NCBI GenBank assembly: GCA_934574045.1
Contig: CAKTMK010000010.1
Coordinates: forward strand, 1 to 62,903
Source of the DNA: an uncultured Oscillibacter sp.
Lineage (GTDB): Bacteria; Bacillota; Clostridia; Oscillospirales; Oscillospiraceae
Direction: 5' to 3'
Length of the DNA stretch: 62,903 nt
Shown: positions 50,677-59,155 of the stretch, one piece after another
How the letters are laid out: every line of letters begins with the position of its first letter
Position numbering within the stretch: position 1 is the stretch's first letter
Notes under the pieces: generated by a model
What the model was told of the DNA's origin: nothing
Database searches by the model: none
What the model saw: only the letters and a program-made list of their open reading frames with translations
Made by a program: the position numbers and the translations under genes

Positions 50677-50682
50677 GGGAGC

Positions 50683-50689
50683 TGTCGAA
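50683..50689 (+). promoter_or_regulatory. Perfect Spo0A-box heptamer at the dnaD transcription start
   Basis: TGTCGAA, the consensus 0A box, lies 7-13 nt past the -10, so across the predicted start site. A 7-mer occurs by chance several times in a window this size, so the call rests on position only. Confidence 0.3.
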
Positions 50690-50735
50690 AAAACCGGCGC
50701 TCCGCGCGCCGGACGGGAGAAGGGAGGCGCGCCGG

Positions 50736-51665
50736 ATGGCGGGGATTTTACGCAGCATGGGCGACGAGAGCGTTACGGTGTCCGGCGCCGCGCTGCGCCG
50801 TCTGCTGGAGAAGGGAGACGGAGATGCGGCCCTTTTGTATCTGGCGCTGCTGCGCCATCAGGGATTGGTGCAGCCCCGCTCGCTGGCGGGCGAGCTGCGC
50901 TGGGAGCGGGGCCGGATCGAGGCGGCGGAGGCGTCCCTGCGGGAGCTGGAGCTGGTGTCCGCCCCGGCGGCGGAGCTGCCGGAGCCGGCGGATGAAAAGC
51001 CCGCCTACCGGCAGGAGGACGTGACCGGCGCGCTGGCGCGGGACGAGCAGTTCCGCCTGCTGACCGCCGAGGTGGAGCGCCGGCTGGGCAAAAAGCTGTC
51101 CACTCCCGACCTTGGGACGCTTCTGGGGCTTTACGATTACGTGGGCCTGCCCTCCGACGTGATCTATCTTCTGGTGTGCCACTGCGCCGAGCGGGTCAGC
51201 CGCCGGTACGGCGAGGGCCGCCGCCCCACGCTGCGCCAGATCGAGAAGGAGGGCTACTTCTGGGCCCGTATGGGGATCGACACCCAGACCGCCGCCGCGG
51301 AGTATCTCAAGCGGTACGCCAAGCGGCAGGAGGCTCTGCCCGCCTATATGCGGGCGCTCCAGTTGGGGGACCGCCCGCCGGTGGCGGCGGAGGAGAAGTA
51401 CCTCGCCGCGTGGCAGGAGTGGGGCTTCCCGCCGGAGACGGTGGCCGCGGCCTATGAGAAAACGGTGATGAAGTGCCACGAGCTGAAGTGGCCCTACATA
51501 AACGGCATCCTGAAAAAGTGGCACGAGGCGGGACTGCGCACGCCGGAGCAGGTGGCGGCGGAGGACCGTCCCCGCCCGCCCCAGCAGCCGCCCCGGCGGG
51601 AGCAGCGCCCGCCGGAGGACGAGATGCGCCGGTATGTGCAGGCGCTGCGCCGCGGGAAAGAGTAA
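50736..51665 (+). CDS. DnaD-domain replication initiation protein
   Basis: A primosome protein that remodels DNA with DnaA and helps recruit the helicase loader. The 309 residues have a winged-helix-like N-terminus (about 20-75, SVTVSGAALRRLLEKGDGDA on), a DnaB2/DnaD domain (about 125-285, with RRPTLRQIEKEGYFWARMGI) and the typical ending KWPYINGILKKWHEAGLRTP followed by a Pro/Arg-rich tail. The ATG has GGGAGG 8 nt upstream. dnaI follows after 12 nt, so this is a helicase-loading operon. Confidence 0.92.
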   Translation: MAGILRSMGDESVTVSGAALRRLLEKGDGDAALLYLALLRHQGLVQPRSLAGELRWERGRIEAAEASLRELELVSAPAAELPEPADEKPAYRQEDVTGALARDEQFRLLTAEVERRLGKKLSTPDLGTLLGLYDYVGLPSDVIYLLVCHCAERVSRRYGEGRRPTLRQIEKEGYFWARMGIDTQTAAAEYLKRYAKRQEALPAYMRALQLGDRPPVAAEEKYLAAWQEWGFPPETVAAAYEKTVMKCHELKWPYINGILKKWHEAGLRTPEQVAAEDRPRPPQQPPRREQRPPEDEMRRYVQALRRGKE

Positions 51666-51677
51666 GGAGGGTGCGGA

Positions 51678-52673
51678 GTGTTCTACGACGGAAAGATCCT
51701 GCGCCGGGCCGAGGCCCGGTTCCATGACGACTGCCGCCGCCGGGAGGAGGAGTTCCGCCGCCGGCAGGAGGCAGCCTATGCCCGCGCGCCCCGTCTGCGC
51801 CAGATCGACGCGGAGCTGTCCGCCACCATGAGCCGCATTATCTCCACCGCGCTGCGCCGGGGCGCGGACCCGCGGACGGCGGTGGCCTCGCTGAAGGAAC
51901 GGAATCTGGACCTTCAGAACGAGCGCGCCCGCATCCTGACGGAGCTGGGGCTTCCGGAGGACTATCTGGAATACCGCCCCGCCTGCTCCCTGTGCGGCGA
52001 CGCGGGCATCCGGGGCGAGGCGGTGTGCGTGTGCCTGCGGCGGTACTACGCGAAGGAGCAGCAGACGGAGCTTTCCCGCCTGCTGGATCTGGCGGGGCAG
52101 AGCTTTGACACGTTTTCGCTGGACTGGTACGATCAGGAGCCTGACCCCAGCTTCGGCGTTTCCCCCCGGGAGAATATGGAGACGGTCTACGAGGTCTGCG
52201 CCAACTATGCCCACACGTTCGGAAAGCGCAGCGGGAACCTCCTGCTCTACGGCAAGCCGGGACTGGGAAAGACGTTCCTCTCCGCCGCCATCGCCGGGGA
52301 GGTGAGCAAAAACGGCTTTTCCGTGGTGTACGACACCGCGGGGCACGTGTTTGCCCAGATGGAGGACCGGAAGTTCGGCCGGAGCGAGGGCGAGAGCGGC
52401 GGGGAGGAGATGGAGCGCATCTTCCGCTGCGATCTGCTGATCCTGGACGATCTGGGGACGGAGATGACCACCGCCTTTGTCCAGAGCGCCCTCTATGAGA
52501 TCGTCAACACCCGCCTGCTGGAGCGGCGGTCCACGATTTTGAACACCAACTTCTCCCCGGACGAGCTGGCCCGGCGGTACGGGGCGCAGATCGCCTCCCG
52601 GCTGGAGGGGGAATATCAGATCCTGCCGTTTTTCGGGCGGGATATTCGGCGTCTAAAAAAGGAACGGTGCTGA
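51678..52673 (+). CDS. Helicase loader DnaI/DnaC-type AAA+ ATPase
   Basis: Loads the replicative helicase DnaB/DnaC onto melted DNA. The 331-residue protein starts at GTG, with GGAGG 7 nt upstream. The N-terminal half holds a Cys-rich zinc site (CSLCGDAGIRGEAVCVC, about 99-115), as in clostridial DnaI. The C-terminal half is AAA+: Walker A GKPGLGKTF (192-200), Walker B LLILDDLGTE, and a sensor region ILNTNFSPDELARRYG. Confidence 0.93.
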   Translation: MFYDGKILRRAEARFHDDCRRREEEFRRRQEAAYARAPRLRQIDAELSATMSRIISTALRRGADPRTAVASLKERNLDLQNERARILTELGLPEDYLEYRPACSLCGDAGIRGEAVCVCLRRYYAKEQQTELSRLLDLAGQSFDTFSLDWYDQEPDPSFGVSPRENMETVYEVCANYAHTFGKRSGNLLLYGKPGLGKTFLSAAIAGEVSKNGFSVVYDTAGHVFAQMEDRKFGRSEGESGGEEMERIFRCDLLILDDLGTEMTTAFVQSALYEIVNTRLLERRSTILNTNFSPDELARRYGAQIASRLEGEYQILPFFGRDIRRLKKERC

Positions 52674-52687
52674 GCGCGCCGCGGAAC

Positions 52688-52713
52688 GGACCGGCCGGGA
52701 TCCCGGCCGGTCC
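52688..52713 (+). repeat. Perfect 26-bp GC palindrome after dnaI
   Basis: GGACCGGCCGGGA and its complement abut with no spacer, 14 nt after the dnaI stop. Followed by ATCTGCTTT, so a weak terminator at best. Confidence 0.55.
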
Positions 52714-52740
52714 ATCTGCTTTCGGAGGGGAGGGAGCGCG

Positions 52741-53655
52741 GTGCAGAGCACCCGGCTTTTTGAGATCCTGTACTGCCTTTTGGAGCGGGACGGGGCCACG
52801 GTCCGGCAGCTTGCGGAGCGTCTGGAGGTGTCCGAGCGGACGGTCCGCCGGGATCTGGACGCCCTGTCCGCGGCGGGCGTCCCCGTTTACGCGGCCCGGG
52901 GCCGGGGCGGCGGCGTGCATCTTCTGCCGGACTTCGTGCTGAGCAAAACGCTCCTCTCCGCCCGGGAGCAGGACGAGATCCTCTCCGCGCTGCAAAGCCT
53001 GCGGGCCACCGGCTCCGGCGTGGAGAGCGAGGTGCTGACGCATCTCAACGGGCTGTTCCGGCGGCAGGCGGCGGACTGGATCGACGTGGACTTTTCCCCG
53101 TGGGGCGGCGGAGCCGCCGCCCGCGCCCTGTTCCCCCGGCTGAAGGACGCGATCCTGGAGCGGCGGCTGGTGTCGTTCGACTATTTCACCTCCGGCGGGA
53201 CCGCCGGACGGCGGACGGTGGAGCCGTACCGCCTGTGCTTCAAGGGGATGAACTGGTATCTGCAGGGCTGGTGCCTGACGCGGCGGGATTTCCGGGTGTT
53301 CCGCCTGTCCCGCATCCGGCGCTTGAGCGAGGAGGAGCGGACCTTTCTGCCCCGTCCTGCGCCGCCGCCGCTGGAGGAGGACGGCCCGGCGGAGCCGCAG
53401 CCGCCGATGCAGGCGGTGACGCTGCGCTTCGCGCCGGAGCTGGCGTTCCGCGTCTATGACATCTTCTCCCCCGAGGAGATCGCCCCGGAGCCGGACGGCG
53501 GCCTGCTGGTGCGGACCCGGTGGCCGGAGGGGGAGTGGGGCGTCAGCTTTCTGCTGTCCTTCGGCGGAGCGGTGGAGGTGCTGGACCCGCCCCCGCTGCG
53601 GGCGGCGCTGCGGGACGCGGCGGCGGACATTCTGAAAAAATATGAGAAGAATTGA
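52741..53655 (+). CDS. YafY-type transcription regulator (HTH-11 plus WYL domain)
   Basis: A 304-residue DNA-binding regulator. The N-terminal helix-turn-helix (RLFEILYCLLERDGATVRQLAERLEVSERTVRRDLDAL in outline, residues 4-42) is the DeoR/HTH-11 type. The WYL domain follows (about 135-235: ERRLVSFDYFTS, YRLCFKGMNWYLQGWCLTR, FRLSRIRRL), a ligand-sensing module. A C-terminal WCX-like region ends it. The GTG start has AGGGAG 4 nt upstream. It precedes the GyrI-like gene, so it likely controls that pair or itself. Confidence 0.9.
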   Translation: MQSTRLFEILYCLLERDGATVRQLAERLEVSERTVRRDLDALSAAGVPVYAARGRGGGVHLLPDFVLSKTLLSAREQDEILSALQSLRATGSGVESEVLTHLNGLFRRQAADWIDVDFSPWGGGAAARALFPRLKDAILERRLVSFDYFTSGGTAGRRTVEPYRLCFKGMNWYLQGWCLTRRDFRVFRLSRIRRLSEEERTFLPRPAPPPLEEDGPAEPQPPMQAVTLRFAPELAFRVYDIFSPEEIAPEPDGGLLVRTRWPEGEWGVSFLLSFGGAVEVLDPPPLRAALRDAAADILKKYEKN

Positions 53656-53688
53656 GAAAAGCGGACACACTGTGTCCGCTTTTCTCTG
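53654..53688 (+). terminator. Terminator after the WYL regulator gene
   Basis: GAGAAAAGCGGACACA and its complement around a single central base give a 13-16-bp stem; its 3' arm ends CTTTTCTC. It overlaps the stop codon. Confidence 0.75.
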
Positions 53689-53733
53689 CTATCCTGACGT
53701 CACAAACGGAACGACGAAAGGATGGAACAGACA

Positions 53734-54435
53734 ATGAACGAGCTGAACTATGAGATCGTGGAGCTGCCGGAGCGCACGGTGGTGGGCATGGGGCTTCGCA
53801 CCCGGAACGACGCGCCGGACATGACCGCCAGGATCGGCGGCGTGTGGGCCGCGTTTCTGAGCGAAGGCCGCAGGAAGCTGAACGCGGCGCCGGAGACGCC
53901 CTGCTTCGGCCTGTATACGAATTACGACTGGACGGACGGGAGCTATGAGATGCTGGCCGCCGCCCAGAGCGGAGTCTGCCCGGAGGGCTTCCACCGGGTA
54001 ACGATCCCCGCCGGAAAGTACGCCCGCTTCACCACCCACGGCGACGTGGGCCGGGCCACGGCAGAGCTGTGGGGCCGGATCCGGACGCAGACGCTGCCCC
54101 GGGCGTACAGGGTGGACTTTGAGGAATACGGCCAGCCGGGGCCGGACGGTCAGGCGGACATCGCCATCTACGTCGGCCTTGCCGACGTGTGCCAGTCCTG
54201 CGGGATGCCCATGACCGAGGACGCCCAGCACGGCACCGAGGCGGACGGCAGCCTGAGCGCGGACTACTGCTGCTACTGCTGTCAGAAGGGCGCGTTCACC
54301 GCCCGGTGCACCATGGAGGAGATGATCGACTTCTGCCTGAATACCGACGCGGTGAAGAAGCTCTATGCCAGCCGGGAGGAGGGACGGAGGAAGATGCTGG
54401 AATACTTCCCCACCCTCAAGCGCTGGAAGTGGTGA
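53734..54435 (+). CDS. GyrI-like effector-binding protein with C-terminal zinc ribbon
   Basis: A 233-residue fusion. The N-terminal part (about 1-150) is a GyrI/AraC-type small-molecule-binding domain (YEIVELPERTVVGMGLRTRN, FGLYTNYDWTDGSYEML, FHRVTIPAGKYARFTTHG, LPRAYRVDFEEY). The C-terminal part is a putative zinc ribbon (CQSCGMPM, then DYCCYCCQKGAF) with Cys pairs. It probably binds a cationic drug-like ligand, but the ligand is unknown. The start MNELNYEIVEL has AAAGGA 11 nt upstream. The next gene is 17 nt away. Confidence 0.85.
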   Translation: MNELNYEIVELPERTVVGMGLRTRNDAPDMTARIGGVWAAFLSEGRRKLNAAPETPCFGLYTNYDWTDGSYEMLAAAQSGVCPEGFHRVTIPAGKYARFTTHGDVGRATAELWGRIRTQTLPRAYRVDFEEYGQPGPDGQADIAIYVGLADVCQSCGMPMTEDAQHGTEADGSLSADYCCYCCQKGAFTARCTMEEMIDFCLNTDAVKKLYASREEGRRKMLEYFPTLKRWKW

Positions 54436-54452
54436 GCGGGGGAGCGCGGAGG

Positions 54453-55145
54453 ATGAACATCCTTGTTATCAACGGCTCTCCCAACGGGGAGAACAGCGCC
54501 ACGCTGAAGCTGACCCGGGCGTTTCTGGAGGGCATGGACGAGAAGGCGGAGACCGTCTCCACGGCGGAGCTGAACGCCCAGCCCTGCCGCGCGTGCTACG
54601 CCTGCTGGACCAGGACCGGCGGAAAGTGCGTCCTGCGGGACGGCGCGGCGGAGGTGCTGGAAAAGCTGCGGGCGGCGGAGCTGGTCATCTGGTCCGTTCC
54701 GCTGTACTGCTACTCCGCGCCCTCCCACTGCAAGGTGCTGATGGACCGGACGCTGTGCTTCAACCGCCCGCAGGTGTATGTGGGCGCGGATGGCCGCGCC
54801 CATCACTGCGGGTATGAGGACGGCTCCAAGCCCACCGTCCTCATCTCCAGCGGCGGCCTGCCGGATGTGGCGGGGAACTTCGACGGGCTGGTGTTCCAGT
54901 TCCGTCATATGTTCGGGCCGGACACCGCCGCCATCCTCTGCGCGGAGGCGGGGCTGTTCCTCAACCCCTCCGCCGCGCCGCTGACGGAAGCGTATCTGGC
55001 GCATGTCCGTCAGGCCGGACGGGAGTACCGGGCCGGGGGCCGCATCGCGCCGTCCACGCAGGCGGCGCTGGACCGGCCCATGCTCTCCCGGGAGACGTAT
55101 ATTGAAAACCTGAACCGCGTATTCTCCTGCGGGCAGGAGGGCTGA
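54453..55145 (+). CDS. NAD(P)H-dependent FMN oxidoreductase (flavodoxin-like fold)
   Basis: A 230-residue flavoprotein of the NADPH-dependent FMN reductase family. The FMN phosphate loop is INGSPNGENSAT near the N-terminus, followed by CRACYACWTRTGGKCVLRDG with paired cysteines typical of Fe-S flavodoxin-like or reductase proteins, and LVIWSVPLYCYSAPSHCKVL. The ATG is set by GGGGAG 8 nt upstream. Co-transcribed with the GyrI-like gene; it may be the redox partner of that sensor, which is inference. Confidence 0.88.
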   Translation: MNILVINGSPNGENSATLKLTRAFLEGMDEKAETVSTAELNAQPCRACYACWTRTGGKCVLRDGAAEVLEKLRAAELVIWSVPLYCYSAPSHCKVLMDRTLCFNRPQVYVGADGRAHHCGYEDGSKPTVLISSGGLPDVAGNFDGLVFQFRHMFGPDTAAILCAEAGLFLNPSAAPLTEAYLAHVRQAGREYRAGGRIAPSTQAALDRPMLSRETYIENLNRVFSCGQEG

Positions 55146-55157
55146 ACGGAGAAAACG

Positions 55158-55200
55158 ATCCCCTTGTTTGGAATACAGATCGTATTCCAAACAAGGGGAT
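55158..55200. terminator. Perfect 19-bp bidirectional hairpin
   Basis: A 19-bp stem (55158-55176 with 55182-55200) around a 5-nt loop lies between convergent genes. T-rich sequence (CTGTTTTTATTA) follows on the plus side and CGTTTTC on the minus side. Confidence 0.7.
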
Positions 55201-55217
55201 ATTCCACTCTGTTTTTA

Positions 55218-57011
55218 TTATACCGCGGGCAGGGGGGAGATGACCGCTCCGGGGTCTGTGACCGGCGCAGGGTCCGTGCCGGGATCGGCGGGAGTCTCCA
55301 CCGGCTCCGTGATTTCCGGCGGGGTGACCGGCGTGGGATCGACGGCGGGCGTCTCCGTCTCTCCGCCGGGCTGATCCGGCCCGGAGACGGGAATGTCCGT
55401 GCCGCCGGACCCGGCGGGGTCGGCAGGGAGAGCGGGGCCGCGCAGAATGACCTTGTTGCGGGACTTGTAATCGCTCAGCGCCTCGAAGGTGCTGGAGATC
55501 AGCTTTCCGTTTCCGTCGTAAAGGTTGCGGTAGGTCTCCACCTTATAGCCCGTGTAGGGCGTGGTCTTGACCTTCTCCGTCCCGGCGGGGAGGGTGGGAT
55601 CGTCCTCATAGACCGTCTGGAACTCCGTGGAGGAGAGGACCTTGTTGGTCATCTTCACCGTAATGTCGTCGGTCTTGGTGCCGTAGAGCGTCATGGTGAG
55701 GTAGCCCTTGGAGTAGACCGCGTCGATGCGGATGGGATAGTCCGTGTTGTTGCGGAAGCGGTAGTTCGGTCCGCCCCAGCTCACGGTGGCGTCCATCCCC
55801 TTGGGGATGTAGGCGGGAACGTACCGGTGGGCATACCGCTCCACGATCTCCAGATTGGATTTCAGCGTGGCCAGATACAGCGTGGAGGACGGCTGGCACA
55901 CGCCGCCGCCGATCTCGTCCACCGTCTCGCCCTTGACGTAGGCGGGCGCGGCCTGATAGCCACGGGCGGCGGTCCGCTGGCCCACGACCTCGTTATAGTC
56001 GAAGATGTCGCCGCTGTTGAGCACCGTTCCGTTTACCGAAGCGGAGGCCAGCTTCACGTTGCTGATGCGGGCGGCGGTGCCGCCGACATGGGTGGTGTAG
56101 GACCCCAGCACGTCCCGGAACAGAACGCCCTTGAGCTGCTGGGCCGTGACGGCGGGATATTCGATCTGGGCCGGGACCGTCACCGTCTCGCCCGGCGCGG
56201 CAGCGTCCATTTTGGACTGGGCCAGCGCCGCATCAAACTCCGCGCCGGCCTGCTCGGGGATGATGGACTGGGTCTGGGCGTCATAGCCCGCGTTTTTCAT
56301 CTCGCAGGAGGTCTCGTCATAGATCTGCTGGGCGGTCATGGGCTGGGCCGCGTCCACGGAATAGGGAACGTTCAGCGTCAGGTCCCCGCTCCAGCTGTCC
56401 GACTTCAGCGCCTGCGCCAGCGCCGACGCATCCACGCTGCGCCCGTCCTCCGCCATGGAGATCACGAGCTGCGAATCCTCAAGGGAATAAGACGTGTCCT
56501 GCGCGGGGAAGGAGAGCGCGTCCGCCGCGCTCCGGGCCGCCGCTGCGGTCCTGTTCCCGTCCAGCGAGATCGCGCCGGTCGCGCCGCAGGCGGCTCCGCC
56601 GCCGGTGAGATACCGCCAGCCGTATGTAAAGAAGCCGCCGCTGCGGTTTTCCGCCTGCGCGTCCCGGACCAGCGCCGCGGCGTCCACCTGCGCGCCAAGG
56701 TCGGCAAGGGGAATCTGGGCGTCCGGAGCTTGAGAGCGCTCCGGCGCCTCGCCCTGCGCGCCGTCATAGAGGTAGAGGTCCACCGCCATACCGGGGACGG
56801 CGGCGCTCAGCTTCCGGGCGGCCTGCTCCGCGGTCAGCCCGCCCACGTCCTGATCCAGAACGCGGGTGCCGCGCCAGAGCGTGTCGCTGCCGCCGGCAAA
56901 GGCGCACAGGCCCGCGTATCCCGCGGCCAGCAGCCCCAGCACCACCGCGGGGATCACAATGGGGAGCCGGGAGCGGCGCTCCTGCTCCTCGTGTACTTCC
57001 AGAGTATCCAT
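55218..57011 (-). CDS. VanW-family membrane-anchored surface protein
   Basis: A 597-residue exported protein: short cytoplasmic start, one membrane helix (about 17-40, PIVIPAVVLGLLAAGYAGLC), two beta-rich PG-binding-type repeats (about 60-300) and a VanW domain (about 317-410: LNSGDIFDYNEVVGQRTAAR, EIGGGVCQPSSTLYLATLKS, RYVPAYIPKGMDATVSW). A G5-like segment and a Pro/Thr-rich tail of about 65 residues end it. VanW genes occur in vancomycin clusters, but the biochemical role is unknown and no van genes lie here. GGGAGG lies 5 nt before the ATG. Confidence 0.9.
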   Translation of the reverse strand: MDTLEVHEEQERRSRLPIVIPAVVLGLLAAGYAGLCAFAGGSDTLWRGTRVLDQDVGGLTAEQAARKLSAAVPGMAVDLYLYDGAQGEAPERSQAPDAQIPLADLGAQVDAAALVRDAQAENRSGGFFTYGWRYLTGGGAACGATGAISLDGNRTAAAARSAADALSFPAQDTSYSLEDSQLVISMAEDGRSVDASALAQALKSDSWSGDLTLNVPYSVDAAQPMTAQQIYDETSCEMKNAGYDAQTQSIIPEQAGAEFDAALAQSKMDAAAPGETVTVPAQIEYPAVTAQQLKGVLFRDVLGSYTTHVGGTAARISNVKLASASVNGTVLNSGDIFDYNEVVGQRTAARGYQAAPAYVKGETVDEIGGGVCQPSSTLYLATLKSNLEIVERYAHRYVPAYIPKGMDATVSWGGPNYRFRNNTDYPIRIDAVYSKGYLTMTLYGTKTDDITVKMTNKVLSSTEFQTVYEDDPTLPAGTEKVKTTPYTGYKVETYRNLYDGNGKLISSTFEALSDYKSRNKVILRGPALPADPAGSGGTDIPVSGPDQPGGETETPAVDPTPVTPPEITEPVETPADPGTDPAPVTDPGAVISPLPAV

Positions 57012-57051
57012 GGATTCCTCCCTGCGCGCTCCGAGACGGAACGGAAAAGTC

Positions 57052-57909
57052 TTAACGAGCATCAGTATAGCACGTTTTCGCAGGAATGGCGTTACAATTT
57101 TGTAACAATGAAGCATTGCGGGCGGGGCCGCTGCGGGGGATGCGGATGGTGAGGACGATGGCTTCGTCCGTCTCCTCCCGGCGGCTCTCGGCGGGGATGC
57201 CCGCGCTCTGGATGAGCCGCAGCCCCCGGGTGACGGTGTTGAGGAACAGGCGCACGTCCTTGATGACATAGGCCCGCCGCCCCTTTTTGGGCGCGTTTAG
57301 CGCGTCCAGCCGCCGCTGGACATACTGCTCCGTCTGGGCCACGGTCAGCCCCAGCTTCGCCGCGTGCTTCAGGGCGGCCAGCCGCTCCCGCTCGCTCTCC
57401 AGCCGCAGGACGGCCCGGGCGTGCCGCTCCGTCAGGCCGCAGGATACCAGCACCTCCCGGCACGCCGGAGAGAGCTTCAAAAGCCGCAGGCGGTTGGCAA
57501 GGGCGGAGGGGGACATCCCCAGCTTTGCCGCCGCGTCCTCCTGCTTCATGCCGCTGCGCCGGAGAAAGGCGAAGATGGCTTCGGCCTCCTCCAGATAGTG
57601 CAGGTCCTGACGCTGGAGGTTTTCTACCAGCGCCAGCAGCGCGGACTCCGCCGCGCCGTCGGCCCGCTGGATGCAGGGGACGCGGTCCAGCCCCGCCAGC
57701 CGCGCCGCCCGCAGACGGCGCTCACCCGCGATCAGCTCCCATTGGCCGTCCTCCCGGCGGCGGACGGTCAGCGGCTGCAAAATGCCGTTTTCCCGGATGG
57801 AGGCGGCCAGCGCTTCCAGCGCGGACGGGTCAAAGACCTGCCGCGGCTGGGCCGGATTGGGGTGGATCGCGTCCGCGGGGAGCATGAGGACCCGCTGCTC
57901 CAGTTCCAT
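57052..57909 (-). CDS. noc: Nucleoid occlusion protein Noc (ParB family)
   Basis: A CTP-dependent ParB paralogue that blocks division over DNA. The 285 residues contain PNPAQPRQVFDPSALEALA, AGERRLRAARLAGLDRVPC, ENLQRQDLHYLEEA and an HTH (KQEDAAAKLGMSPSALANRL). The C-terminal half (KDVRLFLNTVTRGLRLIQSA, then VLTIRIPR) matches Noc rather than Spo0J. An in-frame stop 12 nt before the ATG, with GGGAGG 7 nt upstream, fixes the start. It therefore lacks the N-terminal amphipathic helix of Bacillus Noc. VanW gene follows after 40 nt. Confidence 0.85.
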   Translation of the reverse strand: MELEQRVLMLPADAIHPNPAQPRQVFDPSALEALAASIRENGILQPLTVRRREDGQWELIAGERRLRAARLAGLDRVPCIQRADGAAESALLALVENLQRQDLHYLEEAEAIFAFLRRSGMKQEDAAAKLGMSPSALANRLRLLKLSPACREVLVSCGLTERHARAVLRLESERERLAALKHAAKLGLTVAQTEQYVQRRLDALNAPKKGRRAYVIKDVRLFLNTVTRGLRLIQSAGIPAESRREETDEAIVLTIRIPRSGPARNASLLQNCNAIPAKTCYTDAR

Positions 57910-57996
57910 AAGATCGCCTCCCTAAGATTTCCTATATTTTACAGACGCGGACCGGAAAAAGCGCGTCTTTTTCGTCGAACCGGACAAAAATGCCGG

Positions 57997-58038
57997 AAAA
58001 AACGCGCCGGAAAACGGAATTTTCCGTCTTCCGGCGCG
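57997..58038 (-). terminator. prmA terminator
   Basis: CGCGCCGGAAAACGGA pairs with TCCGTCTTCCGGCGCG (16 bp, one G-U) around ATTT; six T follow on the minus strand. Confidence 0.9.
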
Positions 58039-58110
58039 CGAAGCGTCCGCATGATATGGGAAAAGAAGCGGTTTTCCCGCCGGAGGGCCGGGGCGAGCTC
58101 CGCCCGGGCG

Positions 58111-59070
58111 TTACCGGCAGGAGTAGGCGAACCAGCCGCTCTCCTCCCGCGTCTCCAGAATGGCCCAGCCGCAGCGGCGCAGTCCGTCCGCCACCTCTAC
58201 GGCCCGGTCGTCGATGATGCCGGAGCAGAGGAACTGCCCGTCGGGCTTGAGGAACTGCCGGACCATGGGCGCAAGGCCCAGGATCACGTCCGCCACGATG
58301 TTGGCCACCACGATGTCGTATCCGCCGCCCAGCTCGGACCGCAGGGCTTCGTCGCTGAGCACGTCGCCCACCCGCACGGTGTACCGGTCCCGGCCAATGC
58401 CGTTGAGCGCGGCGTTTTCATAGGCCACGTTCAGGCACTTTTCGTCGATGTCCACCGCCTGCGCCGACTCGGCGCCCAGCTTCAGCGCCGCGATGGAGAG
58501 GATGCCGCTGCCGCAGCCCAGATCCAGCACCCGGTCCCCGGGGCGGACGGTCTTTTCCAGCGCCTGAAGGCAGAGCTGGGTGGTGGCGTGGCTCCCGGTG
58601 CCGAAGGCCAGGCCGGGGTCCAGGATCAGAGGAATGCGCCCGCCGCAGTCTACCGTGTTCTTCTCCCACTCCGGGACCACCAGCAGCCGCCGGCCGATCT
58701 CCATGGGTTTGTAGTATTTCTGCCAGCCGAAGGCCCAGTCCTCCTCCTTCAGCTCGTCCAGCGTCATCAGGAGGGGGGCGCACTCCGGGTGGGCTGCCTT
58801 GAAGTCCGCCAGCGCCATGCGCACCTGCGCCAGCCGGGAAAAGCCGTCCTCAGTTTTTTCCAGATAGAAGGTGACGCGGCAGGCCCCGGCCTCCTTTTTC
58901 AAAAGCTCCTCGTCCACGTAGTCCCAGCACTTCCGGTTCTCCTCCAGAAATTCGCGGAACTCCGTCTCGTCGTCGATCACCACGCCGTCGATGCCCAGCC
59001 CGGAGAGGAACGCCTCCACCGTCTCCAGCCCGTCGTGGCTCGTCTGAATATGGACCTCCATCCAATCCAT
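58111..59070 (-). CDS. prmA: Ribosomal protein L11 methyltransferase
   Basis: Trimethylates ribosomal protein L11. The 319-residue protein has an N-terminal substrate-recognition domain (MEVHIQTSHDGLETVEAFLS) and a class I methyltransferase domain: LDPGLAFGTGSHATTQLCL, VLDLGCGSGILSIAALKLGA, VDIDEKCLNVAYENAALN and DIVVANIVADVI. GGAGG lies 8 nt before the ATG. It is separated from degV by a probable terminator. Confidence 0.95.
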   Translation of the reverse strand: MDWMEVHIQTSHDGLETVEAFLSGLGIDGVVIDDETEFREFLEENRKCWDYVDEELLKKEAGACRVTFYLEKTEDGFSRLAQVRMALADFKAAHPECAPLLMTLDELKEEDWAFGWQKYYKPMEIGRRLLVVPEWEKNTVDCGGRIPLILDPGLAFGTGSHATTQLCLQALEKTVRPGDRVLDLGCGSGILSIAALKLGAESAQAVDIDEKCLNVAYENAALNGIGRDRYTVRVGDVLSDEALRSELGGGYDIVVANIVADVILGLAPMVRQFLKPDGQFLCSGIIDDRAVEVADGLRRCGWAILETREESGWFAYSCR

Positions 59071-59115
59071 GCTCGTATCCTCCGCTGTAAAGATTCACGG
59101 CTCCCGCGCGGCGGG

Positions 59116-59148
59116 AAAAAGCCCCGGCGCGCGCATCCGCTCCGGGAC
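59116..59148 (-). terminator. Probable terminator after degV
   Basis: GTCCCGG and CCGGGGC (7 bp) around a 14-nt loop, then TTTTT on the minus strand, 7 nt past the degV stop. Confidence 0.65.
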
Positions 59149-59155
59149 TCCGGAT

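Noticed and set aside
55164..57152. A 662-codon plus-strand open frame opposite the VanW gene
   Set aside because: Antisense shadow; repetitive Gly/Arg/His composition and no ribosome site.
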